From the NCBI RefSeq assembly GCF_913773735.1, contig NZ_CAJYEB010000032.1, positions 62,001-126,000 of the forward strand: DNA of 64,000 bases, in the 5' to 3' direction. The notes beneath the pieces are model-generated. The model was not told the DNA's origin and did no database searches. It was given only the letters and a program-made list of their open reading frames with translations. The DNA comes from an uncultured Massilia sp. (lineage in GTDB: Bacteria > Pseudomonadota > Gammaproteobacteria > Burkholderiales > Burkholderiaceae_D). Position numbers and translations under genes: made by a program. Shown here one piece after another: positions 38,428 to 51,900 of this stretch (position 1 is its first letter; each line of letters opens with the position of its first letter).

Positions 38428-38985
38428 ATGAGCGAAGATCAAGCAAACGCGAAGGAAGCCTGGTTCACCCTGTCCGGCGACGTGAACAGCGACATGGTGC
38501 ACCGGGTCTTCGAAGCGGTGGCCCACATGACCGAGGACGGCATCGAGACCGCCCACGTGCTGGTGCAGTCGAACGGCGGCTACGTCAGCGACGGCCTGTG
38601 CCTGTACAACTTCATGGCCGCGTCGCCGATCGACTTCGTCATGTACAACGGCGGCGCGGTGGCGTCGATCGCCGTCATCCTGTTCATGGCCGGCACCCGC
38701 CGCTACGCCAGCGAGACGGCGCGCTTCATGATCCACAAGTCGCACGCCACGGCGTCGCCCGGCTCGCGCCCGGATGCGCTCAACATCATCGTCGAGGGCT
38801 TGCGCGCCGACGACGCGCGCACCGAGTCGATCCTGCGCAAGCACGTCGAGCTCACGCCGGAGCAGTGGGGCATCCACCAGTACGGCGACCTGCACCTGAA
38901 CGCGCGCGACGCCAGGACCGCGCGCATCATCGACGACGTGCGCGACTTCGCGCCGCCGAAGGGCGCCAGCCTGCGCAATATCTGA
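38428..38985 (+). CDS. ClpP/crotonase-fold protease-like protein
   Basis: This protein has 185 residues. It follows the ClpP plan: ETAHVLVQSNGGYVSDGLCLYNFM (the region of the oxyanion loop), GGAVASIAVILFMAGTRRYA with the candidate nucleophile Ser, and ARFMIHKSHATA with the candidate His. The Asp of the triad is not certain. It is distinct from true ClpP, because the N-terminal axial loops and the hydrophobic contacts for ClpX differ and no clpX follows. It may be a stand-alone serine protease of the TepA/ClpP-like group. GGAGAA lies upstream. Monocistronic. Confidence 0.75.
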   Translation: MSEDQANAKEAWFTLSGDVNSDMVHRVFEAVAHMTEDGIETAHVLVQSNGGYVSDGLCLYNFMAASPIDFVMYNGGAVASIAVILFMAGTRRYASETARFMIHKSHATASPGSRPDALNIIVEGLRADDARTESILRKHVELTPEQWGIHQYGDLHLNARDARTARIIDDVRDFAPPKGASLRNI

Positions 38986-39019
38986 TATCTGAGCGCCGCG
39001 CGGCGCGTCCACGCAGGAA

Positions 39020-39052
39020 CAGGGCCCGCACGGTCGTCCCGTGCGGGCCCTG
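39020..39052. terminator. Bidirectional hairpin terminator
   Basis: CAGGGCCCGCACGG (39020-39033) pairs perfectly with CCGTGCGGGCCCTG (39039-39052). It lies between the converging ClpP-like and repeat-protein genes. A U run is lacking on both sides. Confidence 0.6.
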
Positions 39053-39079
39053 TCGCGTCATGCGCCGAGGCGCGCGACG

Positions 39080-39409
39080 TCAGCGCTTGCCGTCGTTCTT
39101 GTGGCTCTGGCGGCCGGCCGCGGCGTGCTGCTCCGGCGTGCCGCCGCGCGTGCCCGCGCCGCTCGACTGGGATGCCGAGCCGGCCGAACCCGACTGCTTG
39201 TTGCCGTCGTTCTTGTGGCTCTGGCGGCCGGCCGCGGCATGCTGCTCCGGCGTGCCGCCACGCGTGCCGCCGCCGCTCGACTGGGATGCCGAGCCGGCCG
39301 AGCCCGACTGCTTGTTGCCGTCGTTCTTGTGGCTTTGCTGGCCTGCCTTGACGTGCTGTTCGTGGGAACCGCCCTGGTTGCCGGGACGCGAATTCTGGTT
39401 CGATGCCAT
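39080..39409 (-). CDS. Hydrophilic repeat protein, stress-type (KGG-like)
   Basis: The start at 39409 has AAGGA six bases upstream and gives 109 residues; an ATG two codons earlier abuts the ribosome site. The protein is a Gly/Gln/Ser/His-rich disordered chain built from a 38-residue unit (RGGTPEQHAAAGRQSHKNDG...), twice almost identical and once diverged at the N-terminus (QGGSHEQHVKAGQQSHKNDG). The pattern is similar to the GG-x-x-x-x-x-x-x-x-G motifs of bacterial general-stress proteins of the KGG/GsiB type. Those protect against drying or heat. No membrane or enzyme motif is seen. A folded leader lies just upstream (39438-39503). Confidence 0.75.
   Translation of the reverse strand: MASNQNSRPGNQGGSHEQHVKAGQQSHKNDGNKQSGSAGSASQSSGGGTRGGTPEQHAAAGRQSHKNDGNKQSGSAGSASQSSGAGTRGGTPEQHAAAGRQSHKNDGKR
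39092..39376 (-). repeat. 114-bp direct repeats inside the stress-type gene
   Basis: Copies are 39092-39205 and 39206-39319, differing at only a few bases. A partial, diverged third copy begins at 39320 and fades near 39376. The unit is 38 codons, so gain or loss keeps frame. Confidence 0.92.
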
Positions 39410-39437
39410 GATCATTCCTTTCGATTGACTGGGGATT

Positions 39438-39503
39438 GGCTTGCATTGCCGAACGCTGCGAGGTCTGGCTGCAGCGTTGTCCGGTCCAGCCATGATGCAA
39501 GCC
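39438..39503 (-). promoter_or_regulatory. Nested stem structure upstream of the stress-type gene
   Basis: The outer arms GGCTTGCAT (39438-39446) and ATGCAAGCC (39495-39503) match perfectly. Inside, AACGCTGC (39452-39459) pairs with GCAGCGTT (39471-39478). The structure ends 29 bases before the start codon. TGGCT (39466-39470) could pair with AGCCA (39489-39493) as an alternative. It could be a leader RNA element or a protein site; no known riboswitch motif was recognised. Confidence 0.5.
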
Positions 39504-39805
39504 CGGCCATGGCGCGGCTATCGGCGCGTTGCCTCATGCGTTGTAGGACTAACAGCTACGCCAATGGAATATTTTTTCAAGATAACGCGTTTGCGGAGCG
39601 AGATTGTTCGCAGAAATGGCCGGAACCGTGGGAAGTGGCGGCGGTTTTCCTGTCGCGTTAACTCATCGGTAGCATGATCGTTCTTTCGGTTGGAGCGCCC
39701 GCGAACGCCCCGGCGTGCCGGTCCGCGCACGGACGGCGCGATGTTTTTGATTGCCGGTCAGAAATTTTGTGCCACAATACCGGGGACTTCCCAGCCGACC
39801 GCGCC
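39504..39805. other. Intergenic region before the DUF1631 gene
   Basis: About 300 bases without a convincing gene. The stretch 39560-39600 is the most AT-rich of the area (ATATTTTTTCAAGATAACG) and could hold promoters. No clean -35/-10 pair was found for either neighbour. A frame open from 39674 into the DUF1631 gene has no typical N-terminus. Confidence 0.5.
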
Positions 39806-42226
39806 ATGCCATCCAGCCATGTCCAGACCCCGGCCGCCCACCAGGCGGCGCCGTCGCCACGGGCGGCGCTGGACGCGCTCGCCGTCATCGCCATCGACCA
39901 CGTCCGGCGCGAGCTCGGGCGGACGGCCGCGCGCCTGGGCGCGGCGCTGGCCGACGTCGACGGCGACGGGGCCGGCCTCGATACCCGCACCATCTACCAG
40001 CGCATCAAGTCGGCGCGCCTGCTGAAGGAGCAGGGCTACGCCTTCTTCCACCTGGCCGCCGAAGGCATCGCGCAGGCGTTGCGCGCGGAACTGGACCGGC
40101 TCGATCCGCACGCGGCGCGTCCCGTGCCGGCGGCGCTCGGCCTCGTGCCGCTCGAGGAAATCGACGACCGCCTCGCCCTCGCCGCGCTGGCGCGGCCGTT
40201 CGACATCGCGCACGCGGAGGCGCTGGCGGTCCTGTCGGTGCGCCTGGGCCTGCTGCTCGGGCGCGGCGTGCTGCGCGCCGATGCCAATCCCTTCCGTCCC
40301 GCCGTGTTCCTGGCGGCCCTGGATGCCGCCTGGCGCGCCTTCGAACCGGACGAACTGGCCCACGACCTGGCGCGGCCATTGCTCGGCCCCGCCGTCGTGT
40401 TCGACTTCGCGCCGCTGCTCGACGCGCTGGCGGCCGACTTGCGCCAGCGCGGCCGGCCCGAGGGCGCCGCCTGCCGCATCCAGAAGACCGACGATGCCGC
40501 CGCGGCCCGGGCCGCGCGCGCCGGCCGCAAGGCGGCGCTGGCCGGGCAGTTGCGGCGCCTGTTCGGCGACGCCGACGCCAACGATGACGACGATGCTGAC
40601 TGCAGCGCCGGCATGCCGCTGGTGCCCGACCTGCCGCACCTGCCGGCCGGGAACGGCGGCTGGCGCCCGAGCGCCGCCGCCGGCTTCCAGGCGGTGCCGG
40701 CACGCGCCGAGGGCATGGCCGCAGCGGCCACCGGCGCGGCGCCGGCCACGGTGTCGGCCCCAACGTCGATGGCCGCGCCGCTGTCGGGCAGGGGGCCTGG
40801 CGCCGCTGCGGTCCCGGCCGCGGCGGCAGCGACGGTCCCGACGCCGCAGGCCGGCGCGGCGCCGCTGGCGGACCTGCTGGCGCGCATCGATGCCGTGCTG
40901 CCCGCCGCCGCGCCCGACGATGGCGCGGGCGGCGCCTGCGCCGCCAACGTCTTCTACCTGCCGCGCCTGCGCCGCAGCCTGCCCGAAGGCAGCCTGGCGC
41001 ACGCCGACGCGCGCACGCTCGACCTGCTGGCGCGGGTGTTCGAGGCGGTGCTGCTGGACGACGACATCCCGGCCGACGCGCGCACGCTGCTGCAGGCCCT
41101 GCAACTGCCGGTGCTGAAGGCGGCGCTGCTGGACCGCAGTTTCTTCTTCGAGGACAGCCATCCGGCCCGGCGCCTGGTCGACCTGCTGTCGCGCATGGGC
41201 TGGGAGCGGCGCGCGGATCCGGCCGACCCGGTATTCCAGGCGATGCGTCGCAGCGTGGCGGCCGTCGACGGCGCCGGCGCGGGCGCGATGCACTCGGCCG
41301 CCCAGGCCAATGCCGTGTTCGCGACGGCGCTGGCCGACCTGGAGGCCGTCCTGGCGGCGCGCGCCGGGGCCGACGAGGCCGCGCTGCGCAGCGCCATCGC
41401 CGGCCCGGTCGCCAGCGCCGAGCGGCAGGAGCGGCTGGAAGCGGCGACGCGGGCGGCGCGCGACGCGGTCGGGCTGCGCATCGCCGCGGGCGACCTGGGG
41501 GAGGGATTCGCCGGCGCGGTCGGCAGTTTCCTCGAGCAGCGCTGGACCACGGTCATGACCTTCGCCTACAGCATCGAGGAGACGCGTCCGGGCGCGGTCG
41601 GCAACGCCACCCGCGCCATGGACGACCTGATCTGGAGCGTGCGGCCGAAACCCACGCAGGAACAGCGCAAGGACCTGATCGCGCGTCTGCCGCGCCTGCT
41701 CGCCACGCTGAACAAATGGCTCGACGCGATCCAGTGGCGCGATGCGGCGCGCCTGGAATTCTTCGCCGGCCTGGCCGCGTGCCATGCCGCGATCGTGCGC
41801 GCGCCGATCGCGCTGTCGCCCGAGCGCCAGCTCGAACTGGCCGTCGAGGCGGCCCGGCAGGACGCGCTCCGGCGCGTCGAACTGGAGCGGGCGGCCGAGG
41901 AGCGCGCCGCCGCGCACGCCGCCGAGCAGGCCGCGGCCTGGTCGCCGCTGGACGGCCTGGAGCGCGGCCTGTGGCTCGAATTCCGCGCCGACGGCGCCGC
42001 GCGCAAGGCCAGGCTGGCCTGGGTCAGCCCCCTGCGCACGCTGTTCATCTTTTCCGGCCCGGACCGCCAGGAAGCGTTCTCGCTGCCGGCGCGCGAACTG
42101 GCCGAGGCCCTGCACGCCGGGCGCGCCCGCGTGCTGGCCATCGACGGCCTGGTCGGCCAGGTCCTGTCCGAGGCGATGCGCGGCGGCGCCGTCAACGATG
42201 GCGCCGCCGCGCGCCAGGCCGGCTGA
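39806..42226 (+). CDS. DUF1631 family protein
   Basis: The ATG at 39806 gives 806 residues. It matches the layout of the betaproteobacterial DUF1631 proteins: helical N-terminal region (TRTIYQRIKSARLLKEQGYAFF), variable Ala/Pro-rich middle (about residues 290-370), conserved helical region (SRMGWERRADPADPVFQAMRRSV...TVMTFAYSIEETRPG), a segment DLIWSVRPKPTQEQRKDLIARLPRLLATLNKWLD, and a small C-terminal beta domain (GLWLEFRADGAARKARLAWVSPLRTLFIFSGPDRQEAFSL) reminiscent of PilZ. The function of the family is not established. No ribosome site is visible. Confidence 0.8.
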   Translation: MPSSHVQTPAAHQAAPSPRAALDALAVIAIDHVRRELGRTAARLGAALADVDGDGAGLDTRTIYQRIKSARLLKEQGYAFFHLAAEGIAQALRAELDRLDPHAARPVPAALGLVPLEEIDDRLALAALARPFDIAHAEALAVLSVRLGLLLGRGVLRADANPFRPAVFLAALDAAWRAFEPDELAHDLARPLLGPAVVFDFAPLLDALAADLRQRGRPEGAACRIQKTDDAAAARAARAGRKAALAGQLRRLFGDADANDDDDADCSAGMPLVPDLPHLPAGNGGWRPSAAAGFQAVPARAEGMAAAATGAAPATVSAPTSMAAPLSGRGPGAAAVPAAAAATVPTPQAGAAPLADLLARIDAVLPAAAPDDGAGGACAANVFYLPRLRRSLPEGSLAHADARTLDLLARVFEAVLLDDDIPADARTLLQALQLPVLKAALLDRSFFFEDSHPARRLVDLLSRMGWERRADPADPVFQAMRRSVAAVDGAGAGAMHSAAQANAVFATALADLEAVLAARAGADEAALRSAIAGPVASAERQERLEAATRAARDAVGLRIAAGDLGEGFAGAVGSFLEQRWTTVMTFAYSIEETRPGAVGNATRAMDDLIWSVRPKPTQEQRKDLIARLPRLLATLNKWLDAIQWRDAARLEFFAGLAACHAAIVRAPIALSPERQLELAVEAARQDALRRVELERAAEERAAAHAAEQAAAWSPLDGLERGLWLEFRADGAARKARLAWVSPLRTLFIFSGPDRQEAFSLPARELAEALHAGRARVLAIDGLVGQVLSEAMRGGAVNDGAAARQAG

Positions 42227-42373
42227 ATCGCCGCATCTGCTGCCACACCCGCCGCCGCATCCGCCGCCGCATCCACCGCCGCCGCTTGCGCGTCAGCCTG
42301 CGTACCTGCCGACTTGCCGTGCTTCCTATACAATCGCGCATTCGATTGCATATTAGTAAGTTTCGAGGAATCC

Positions 42374-42772
42374 ATGACCTTGCGAGGACACACCTGGCGC
42401 TGCCTGTTCGTCAGCGCCGTGGCGCTGCTGGCGGCGGCGCTCGCCATCCTGCCCGACCTGGACCACGCGCTGCGCCTGAAGACCGCGGCCTGCACGGCCG
42501 CCGCATTGGCCGGCGGCTTCCTGGTCGCGCAATGGCTGGCCGGCCGCGATCCGCTGCGCCCGTCCGGCGACCTGGAGATGGCCGCGCTGGCGCCGCCGGT
42601 GGCCGGCGTGGCGATGATGACGCTGTGGCTGCCGGTGCTGCTGGCGCTCGCCGTCGTCGTGCTGCGCACACTGGGCGCCGAGCCGGTCCGGGTCAGCTGG
42701 GAACTGATCGTCATCGGCGGCCTGGCCGGCCAGCACGCGTTCGGCGCCTGGTCGTTCCGCGGCGGCCGCTGA
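42374..42772 (+). CDS. Four-span membrane protein, phosphatase-neighbour
   Basis: The ATG at 42374 has AGGAA upstream and gives 132 residues with about four hydrophobic segments (10-28, 38-54, 70-98 and 110-122). Segments such as LPDLDHALRLKTAA and DPLRPSGDLEMAALAPPVAGVAMMTLWLPVLLALAVVVLRTLG resemble no family I can name with certainty. It lies 48 bases before the PAP2 gene, same strand, so they may be co-expressed. Unknown function. Confidence 0.6.
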   Translation: MTLRGHTWRCLFVSAVALLAAALAILPDLDHALRLKTAACTAAALAGGFLVAQWLAGRDPLRPSGDLEMAALAPPVAGVAMMTLWLPVLLALAVVVLRTLGAEPVRVSWELIVIGGLAGQHAFGAWSFRGGR

Positions 42773-42820
42773 GCGCGGCCTGCGTGATGCGCGCGTCCTC
42801 CCTGCCGGCTTGAGCGCCCC

Positions 42821-43489
42821 ATGCCCTGGTGGACCCATCTTTCCGCACTGGGCGGCCTGAACGTCACCGCGCTGCTGGCGCTGGCCGTCGCCGCCTGGCT
42901 CGCCGGCGCGCGCTGCTGGCGCCTGGCGCGCGCCTGGTGCCTGCTGTTCGGCGCCGCCATGCTGGTCGCGGCGGCCAGCCAGATGGCCTTCATGGGCTGG
43001 GGAATCGGCATCGAAGCGCTGTCGTTCACCGGCTTTTCCGGCCATGCGGCGCGCGCCGCCGCCGTGTTCCCGGTCGCGCTGTTCCTGCTGCTGGAGCGCC
43101 AGGCGCGGGCCTTGCGCCGCAGCGCCGTCGCCGCCGGCGTGCTGCTGGGCGCGGCGGTGGCCGTGGCGCGGGTCGAGGTGGGCGCCCATTCCGCCAGCGA
43201 GGCGCTGGCCGGCTGCCTGCTGGGCCTGGCCGCGGCGGCCGTCTTCATCGCGCGCGCCCGCAAGGCGCGCGACTGCTCGCCGCAACCGCTGCTGCTGGGC
43301 GTGCTGGCCGCCACGCTGCTGCTGCCGTTCGCCGATCCCATCAACGCGCACCAGTGGCTGACCGCCGCCACGCTGAAACTTTCCGGGCGCGACCGGATCT
43401 ACCTGCGCGACGGCTGGCAGCCGGCGCGCGCGCCCTACGTCCCGCCGTGCGCGCCGCAGCGCGTGCGCTACGACGTGCTCTGCCCCTAG
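42821..43489 (+). CDS. PAP2-superfamily membrane phosphatase-like protein
   Basis: This protein has 222 residues and about five membrane spans. Two of the three PAP2 phosphatase motifs can be seen: SFTGFSGHAARAAAVFPV (motif 2, S-G-H) and ARVEVGAHSASEALAGCLLG (motif 3, R-x5-H). Motif 1 (K-x6-RP) is not evident, so activity is uncertain. The family dephosphorylates lipid phosphates such as undecaprenyl pyrophosphate or phosphatidic acid. A Cys-rich, Pro-rich tail follows (PPCAPQRVRYDVLCP). It lies before smc on the same strand. Confidence 0.72.
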   Translation: MPWWTHLSALGGLNVTALLALAVAAWLAGARCWRLARAWCLLFGAAMLVAAASQMAFMGWGIGIEALSFTGFSGHAARAAAVFPVALFLLLERQARALRRSAVAAGVLLGAAVAVARVEVGAHSASEALAGCLLGLAAAAVFIARARKARDCSPQPLLLGVLAATLLLPFADPINAHQWLTAATLKLSGRDRIYLRDGWQPARAPYVPPCAPQRVRYDVLCP

Positions 43490-43582
43490 CGTGCCCGAGC
43501 GTGCCCCTGGATTTCGTGGCCGAATGGCAAGAGACAGGTGGTATCATGCACCCATTCCAGATCCAGCCCCAGTCAGCGAAAC

Positions 43583-46500
43583 GTGCGTCTCTCCTCCATC
43601 AAATTGTCGGGATTTAAGTCTTTCGTCGATCCCACCAATTTCCAGGTGCCGGGCCAGCTGGTCGGCGTCGTCGGGCCGAACGGTTGCGGCAAGTCCAACA
43701 TCATCGATGCCGTGCGCTGGGTGCTGGGCGAATCCAAGGCGTCGGAACTGCGCGGCGAATCGATGCAGGACGTGATCTTCAACGGCTCGACCCACCGCAA
43801 GCCGGCCGGCAGGGCCTCGGTCGAGCTGGTGTTCGACAACGGCGCCGGCAAGGCCGCCGGCCAGTGGGGCCAGTACGCCGAGATCGCCGTCAAGCGCACC
43901 CTCACGCGCGACGGCACGTCGACCTACTACATCAACGGCCAGCCGGTGCGCCGGCGCGACATCCAGGACATCTTCCTGGGCACCGGCCTGGGGCCGCGCG
44001 CCTACGCCATCATCGGCCAGGGCATGATCGCGCGCATCATCGAGTCGCGCCCGGAAGAGCTGCGCGTGTTCCTGGAGGAGGCGGCCGGCGTGTCGAAGTA
44101 CAAGGAGCGCCGGCGCGAGACCGAGAACCGGCTGGCCGACACGCGCGAGAACCTGGTGCGCGTCGAGGACATCCTGCGCGAACTGAACGCCAACCTCGAG
44201 AAGCTGGAAGCCCAGGCCGCCGTGGCCAACCGCTTCCGCGAACTGCAGTCCGACCAGGAAGAGAAGCAGAAGCTGCTGTGGCTGCTGCGTCGCAACGAGG
44301 CGCGGGCCGAGCAGGCGCGCTGGTTCCAGGAGATGGAACAGGCGCAGACCGGCCTGGAGGCGCAGACCGCCGAGCTGCGCCGCCTCGAGCTGGACCTGGA
44401 GCGCATGCGCCAGGCCCACTATGCCACCGGCGACCGCGTGCACGCGGCGCAGGGCGCGCTGTACCAGACCAATGCCGACATCGGCAGCCTGGAAGCGCAG
44501 ATCAAGTTCGTGGTCGAATCGCGCACGCGCCTGCAGAACCAGGTCGGCACGCTCACCGCGCAGCGCGAGCAGTGGCTGCAACAGGCCAGCGATGCCGCCG
44601 CGCAGATCGAGGAAGCCGAGATGCGCCAGGAAGAACTGGCGGCGCGCGTCGAAGGCGCGCAGATCGCCGTGGAGGCGCACGACGAGCGCCTGCCGGCGCT
44701 CGAGGCCGAATGGCGCGCCGCCCAGGACAGCGCCGCCGAATCGCGCGCGCGCATCATGGAAGTGCGCCAGCGCATCGAGCTCGCGTCGGCGCACCAGCGC
44801 AACGCGAGCGGCATCCTGGCCAGCCTGGCCACGCGGCGCGAACGCCTGCAGCAGGAGCGCTCCGGCCTGAACCTGCCGGACGCCGGCCACCTCGACAACC
44901 TGCGCGCGCAGCTCGAGGAAAAGCAGATGCAGCTGGAAGAGCAGACGTTCATGCTCGACGACGCCACCGGCCGCCAGGAAGCGGTCGAGCGGGAGCGGCG
45001 CGACGCCCATGCGCAGGCCCAGCAGGAAGCGGCGGCGAACGCGAAGCTGGAGGCGCGCCTGGCGGCGCTGCGCCAGCTGCAGGAGCGCGTGCAGACCCAG
45101 GGCAAGGTGCAGCCCTGGCTGCAGAAGCACGAACTCGACAAGCTGCCGCGCCTGTGGCAGAAGCTCGACATCGAGGCCGGCTGGGAAACCGCGCTGGAAT
45201 CGGTGCTGCGCGAGCGCACCGGGGCGCTGGAGATCTCCAACCTGGACTGGGCGCGCGGCTTCTTCGGCGATGCGCCGCCGGCGCGCATGGCGGTCTACAC
45301 GCCGTGCGCCGGCGCCGGCGCGGCGCGCGAGCACCACGGCCTGAAGCCGTTTTCCAGCCTGCTGAAGCTGAACGACCCGGGCCTGCGCGGCCTGCTCGAG
45401 GACTGGCTGCACGGCGTCTACGCGGCCGACGACCCGGGCACGGCGCTGGCCCAGCGCGCGCGCCTGCCGGACGGCGCCGCCTTCGTCACGCCGAACGGCC
45501 ACGTCGTCACCCGTTCCAGCGTGCGCTTCTACGCGGCCGACGCCGAGCAGGACGGCGTGCTGGCGCGCCAGCACGAGATCGACAACATCGGCACGCAGCT
45601 GCGCGCCCAGGCCCTGCTGCTGGACGAGGTGCGCGCGCGCGCGACGCGCGCCGACGCCGCCGTGGCCGAGCTGCAGCGGCGCCTGCAGGAAGGCCGCCAG
45701 AAAGTGGCGGCGCTGCAGCGCGAGGTGCACGCGCTGCAGATCGACGTGGTCAGGCAGGCCGAGGTCGAGGCGCGCTTCAACCAGAGGAGCGGCCAGATCG
45801 CGGCCGACCTCGACGAGATCGCCGCCCACGAGGCCGAACAGCGCCAGGCGCAGCTCGAAGCCGAGGCCCAGTTCGAGGAGCTGGACCTGGAGCTGGCCGA
45901 GCTGCAGGGCGCCCACGAGGATGGCCAGGTCGCGTTCCAGGACAAGGAGCGCGCGCTGGCCGATGCGCGCGAGCGCCTGCGCGCGCTGGAGCGGGCGGCG
46001 CAGGAAGCCGTGTTCGCGGAAAAGACGGGGCGCACCCGCATCGAGGAATTGCGCCGCACGGGCGCCAGCGCCGGCCAGCAGGCGGCCCAGGTGCTGGAGA
46101 GCATCGGCGCGGCGCGGCTGGAACTGGAGCGGCTGGCGTCCGGCGCCGCCGCCGAGGGCCTGCAGGAACTGCTGGCGCGGCGCACCGGGCAGGAGCAGGC
46201 GCTGGCCGACGCGCGCCACGAACTCGACCAGCTCGCCCAGCAGCTGCGCGCGGCCGAGGAGGCGCGCATGGGCGCCGAGCGCAGCCTGCAGCCGCAGCGC
46301 GAGCGCATCACCGAGATGCAGCTGAAGGAGCAGGCCGCGCGCCTGAACCAGGAGCAGTTCGCCGAGGCGCTGGCCGCGACCGACGCCGACGAGGCGCAGC
46401 TCGCGGGCAAGCTCGACCCGGACACCAAGCCATCCTGGCTGCAGGGCGAGGTCACGCGCCTGACCAATGCGATCAACGCGCTGGGCGCGGTGAACCTGGC

Positions 46501-47095
46501 CGCCGTCGAGGAACTGGCGCAGGCCACCGAGCGCAAGCGCTTCCTCGACGCCCAGAACGCCGACCTGCAGGAAGCCATCGCCACGCTGGAAGGCGCCATC
46601 GGCCGCATCGACCGCGAATCGCGCGACCTGCTGCAGGACACCTTCGACCGCGTCAACGGCCACTTCTCGGAACTGTTCCCGATCCTGTTCGGCGGCGGCA
46701 CCGCGCGCCTGGTGATGACGGGCGAGGAAATCCTCGATTCCGGCGTGCAGGTGATGGCCCAGCCGCCGGGCAAGAAGAACGCCACCATCCACCTGCTGTC
46801 CGGCGGCGAGAAGGCGCTGACGGCGACCGCGCTGGTGTTCTCGATGTTCCGCCTGAATCCGGCGCCGTTCTGCCTGCTGGACGAGGTCGACGCGCCCCTC
46901 GACGACGCGAACACCGAGCGCTTCTGCCGCATGGTCAAGCGCATGTCCGACCACACGCAATTCCTGTTCATTTCGCATAACAAGATCGCGATGGAAATGG
47001 CGAGCCAGCTGATCGGCGTGACGATGCAGGAGCAGGGCGTCTCGCGCATCGTGGCCGTGGACATGGAAACGGCGGCCGACCTGGCCGCCGCCTGA
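43583..47095 (+). CDS. smc: Chromosome segregation ATPase SMC
   Basis: The GTG at 43583 gives the standard N-terminus RLSSIKLSGFKSFVDPT and 1170 residues. The Walker A GPNGCGKSN is near residue 32. Two long coiled coils flank a hinge at about 500-670. The ABC signature LLSGGEKALTATALVFSMFRLNPAPFCLLDEVDAPLDDAN (signature, Walker B) is at the end. SMC loops and compacts DNA with ScpA and ScpB. A longer reading from 43538 adds residues unlike the family. It is followed by zipA and ligA, as in related genera. Confidence 0.96.
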   Translation: MRLSSIKLSGFKSFVDPTNFQVPGQLVGVVGPNGCGKSNIIDAVRWVLGESKASELRGESMQDVIFNGSTHRKPAGRASVELVFDNGAGKAAGQWGQYAEIAVKRTLTRDGTSTYYINGQPVRRRDIQDIFLGTGLGPRAYAIIGQGMIARIIESRPEELRVFLEEAAGVSKYKERRRETENRLADTRENLVRVEDILRELNANLEKLEAQAAVANRFRELQSDQEEKQKLLWLLRRNEARAEQARWFQEMEQAQTGLEAQTAELRRLELDLERMRQAHYATGDRVHAAQGALYQTNADIGSLEAQIKFVVESRTRLQNQVGTLTAQREQWLQQASDAAAQIEEAEMRQEELAARVEGAQIAVEAHDERLPALEAEWRAAQDSAAESRARIMEVRQRIELASAHQRNASGILASLATRRERLQQERSGLNLPDAGHLDNLRAQLEEKQMQLEEQTFMLDDATGRQEAVERERRDAHAQAQQEAAANAKLEARLAALRQLQERVQTQGKVQPWLQKHELDKLPRLWQKLDIEAGWETALESVLRERTGALEISNLDWARGFFGDAPPARMAVYTPCAGAGAAREHHGLKPFSSLLKLNDPGLRGLLEDWLHGVYAADDPGTALAQRARLPDGAAFVTPNGHVVTRSSVRFYAADAEQDGVLARQHEIDNIGTQLRAQALLLDEVRARATRADAAVAELQRRLQEGRQKVAALQREVHALQIDVVRQAEVEARFNQRSGQIAADLDEIAAHEAEQRQAQLEAEAQFEELDLELAELQGAHEDGQVAFQDKERALADARERLRALERAAQEAVFAEKTGRTRIEELRRTGASAGQQAAQVLESIGAARLELERLASGAAAEGLQELLARRTGQEQALADARHELDQLAQQLRAAEEARMGAERSLQPQRERITEMQLKEQAARLNQEQFAEALAATDADEAQLAGKLDPDTKPSWLQGEVTRLTNAINALGAVNLAAVEELAQATERKRFLDAQNADLQEAIATLEGAIGRIDRESRDLLQDTFDRVNGHFSELFPILFGGGTARLVMTGEEILDSGVQVMAQPPGKKNATIHLLSGGEKALTATALVFSMFRLNPAPFCLLDEVDAPLDDANTERFCRMVKRMSDHTQFLFISHNKIAMEMASQLIGVTMQEQGVSRIVAVDMETAADLAAA

Positions 47096-47371
47096 GCGTT
47101 TCCCCCGCCCGGGCGGTGGCCGTTTTGGTATGATGGCGGCCGTTGTAGACAGTTTGGCATGGGCGCTTTCGCGCGCCGGCCGGACGCGCTACGCTTTCCT
47201 GCATTGCACCGGAATTCCTTGCCTTCATGCTACCCTCGCACCCTGGAACCCTGAACGCGCCGCGCGCGCCGCGCGCGCGGCCCGCCGGCACCGAAGCCGG
47301 GGCAGGTGCAAGGGCAGGGACATGGCAGGCCAACCCATAACAACAATATTCGCATACTAGGCACGAGCAGC

Positions 47372-50996
<3,625 letters not shown>

Positions 50997-51012
50997 CCAT
51001 GATGGGGTAAGA

Positions 51013-51896
<884 letters not shown>

Positions 51897-51900
<4 letters not shown>

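Noticed and set aside
39092..39376. Direct repeats considered as a CRISPR array
   Set aside because: The units are 114 bp, adjoin without spacers and lie in frame inside a coding sequence.
43544..46978. Very long open frame on the strand opposite smc
   Set aside because: It has His/Arg/Gln-rich composition without domains and lies exactly over smc. It is produced by high GC content and the codon bias of the true gene.
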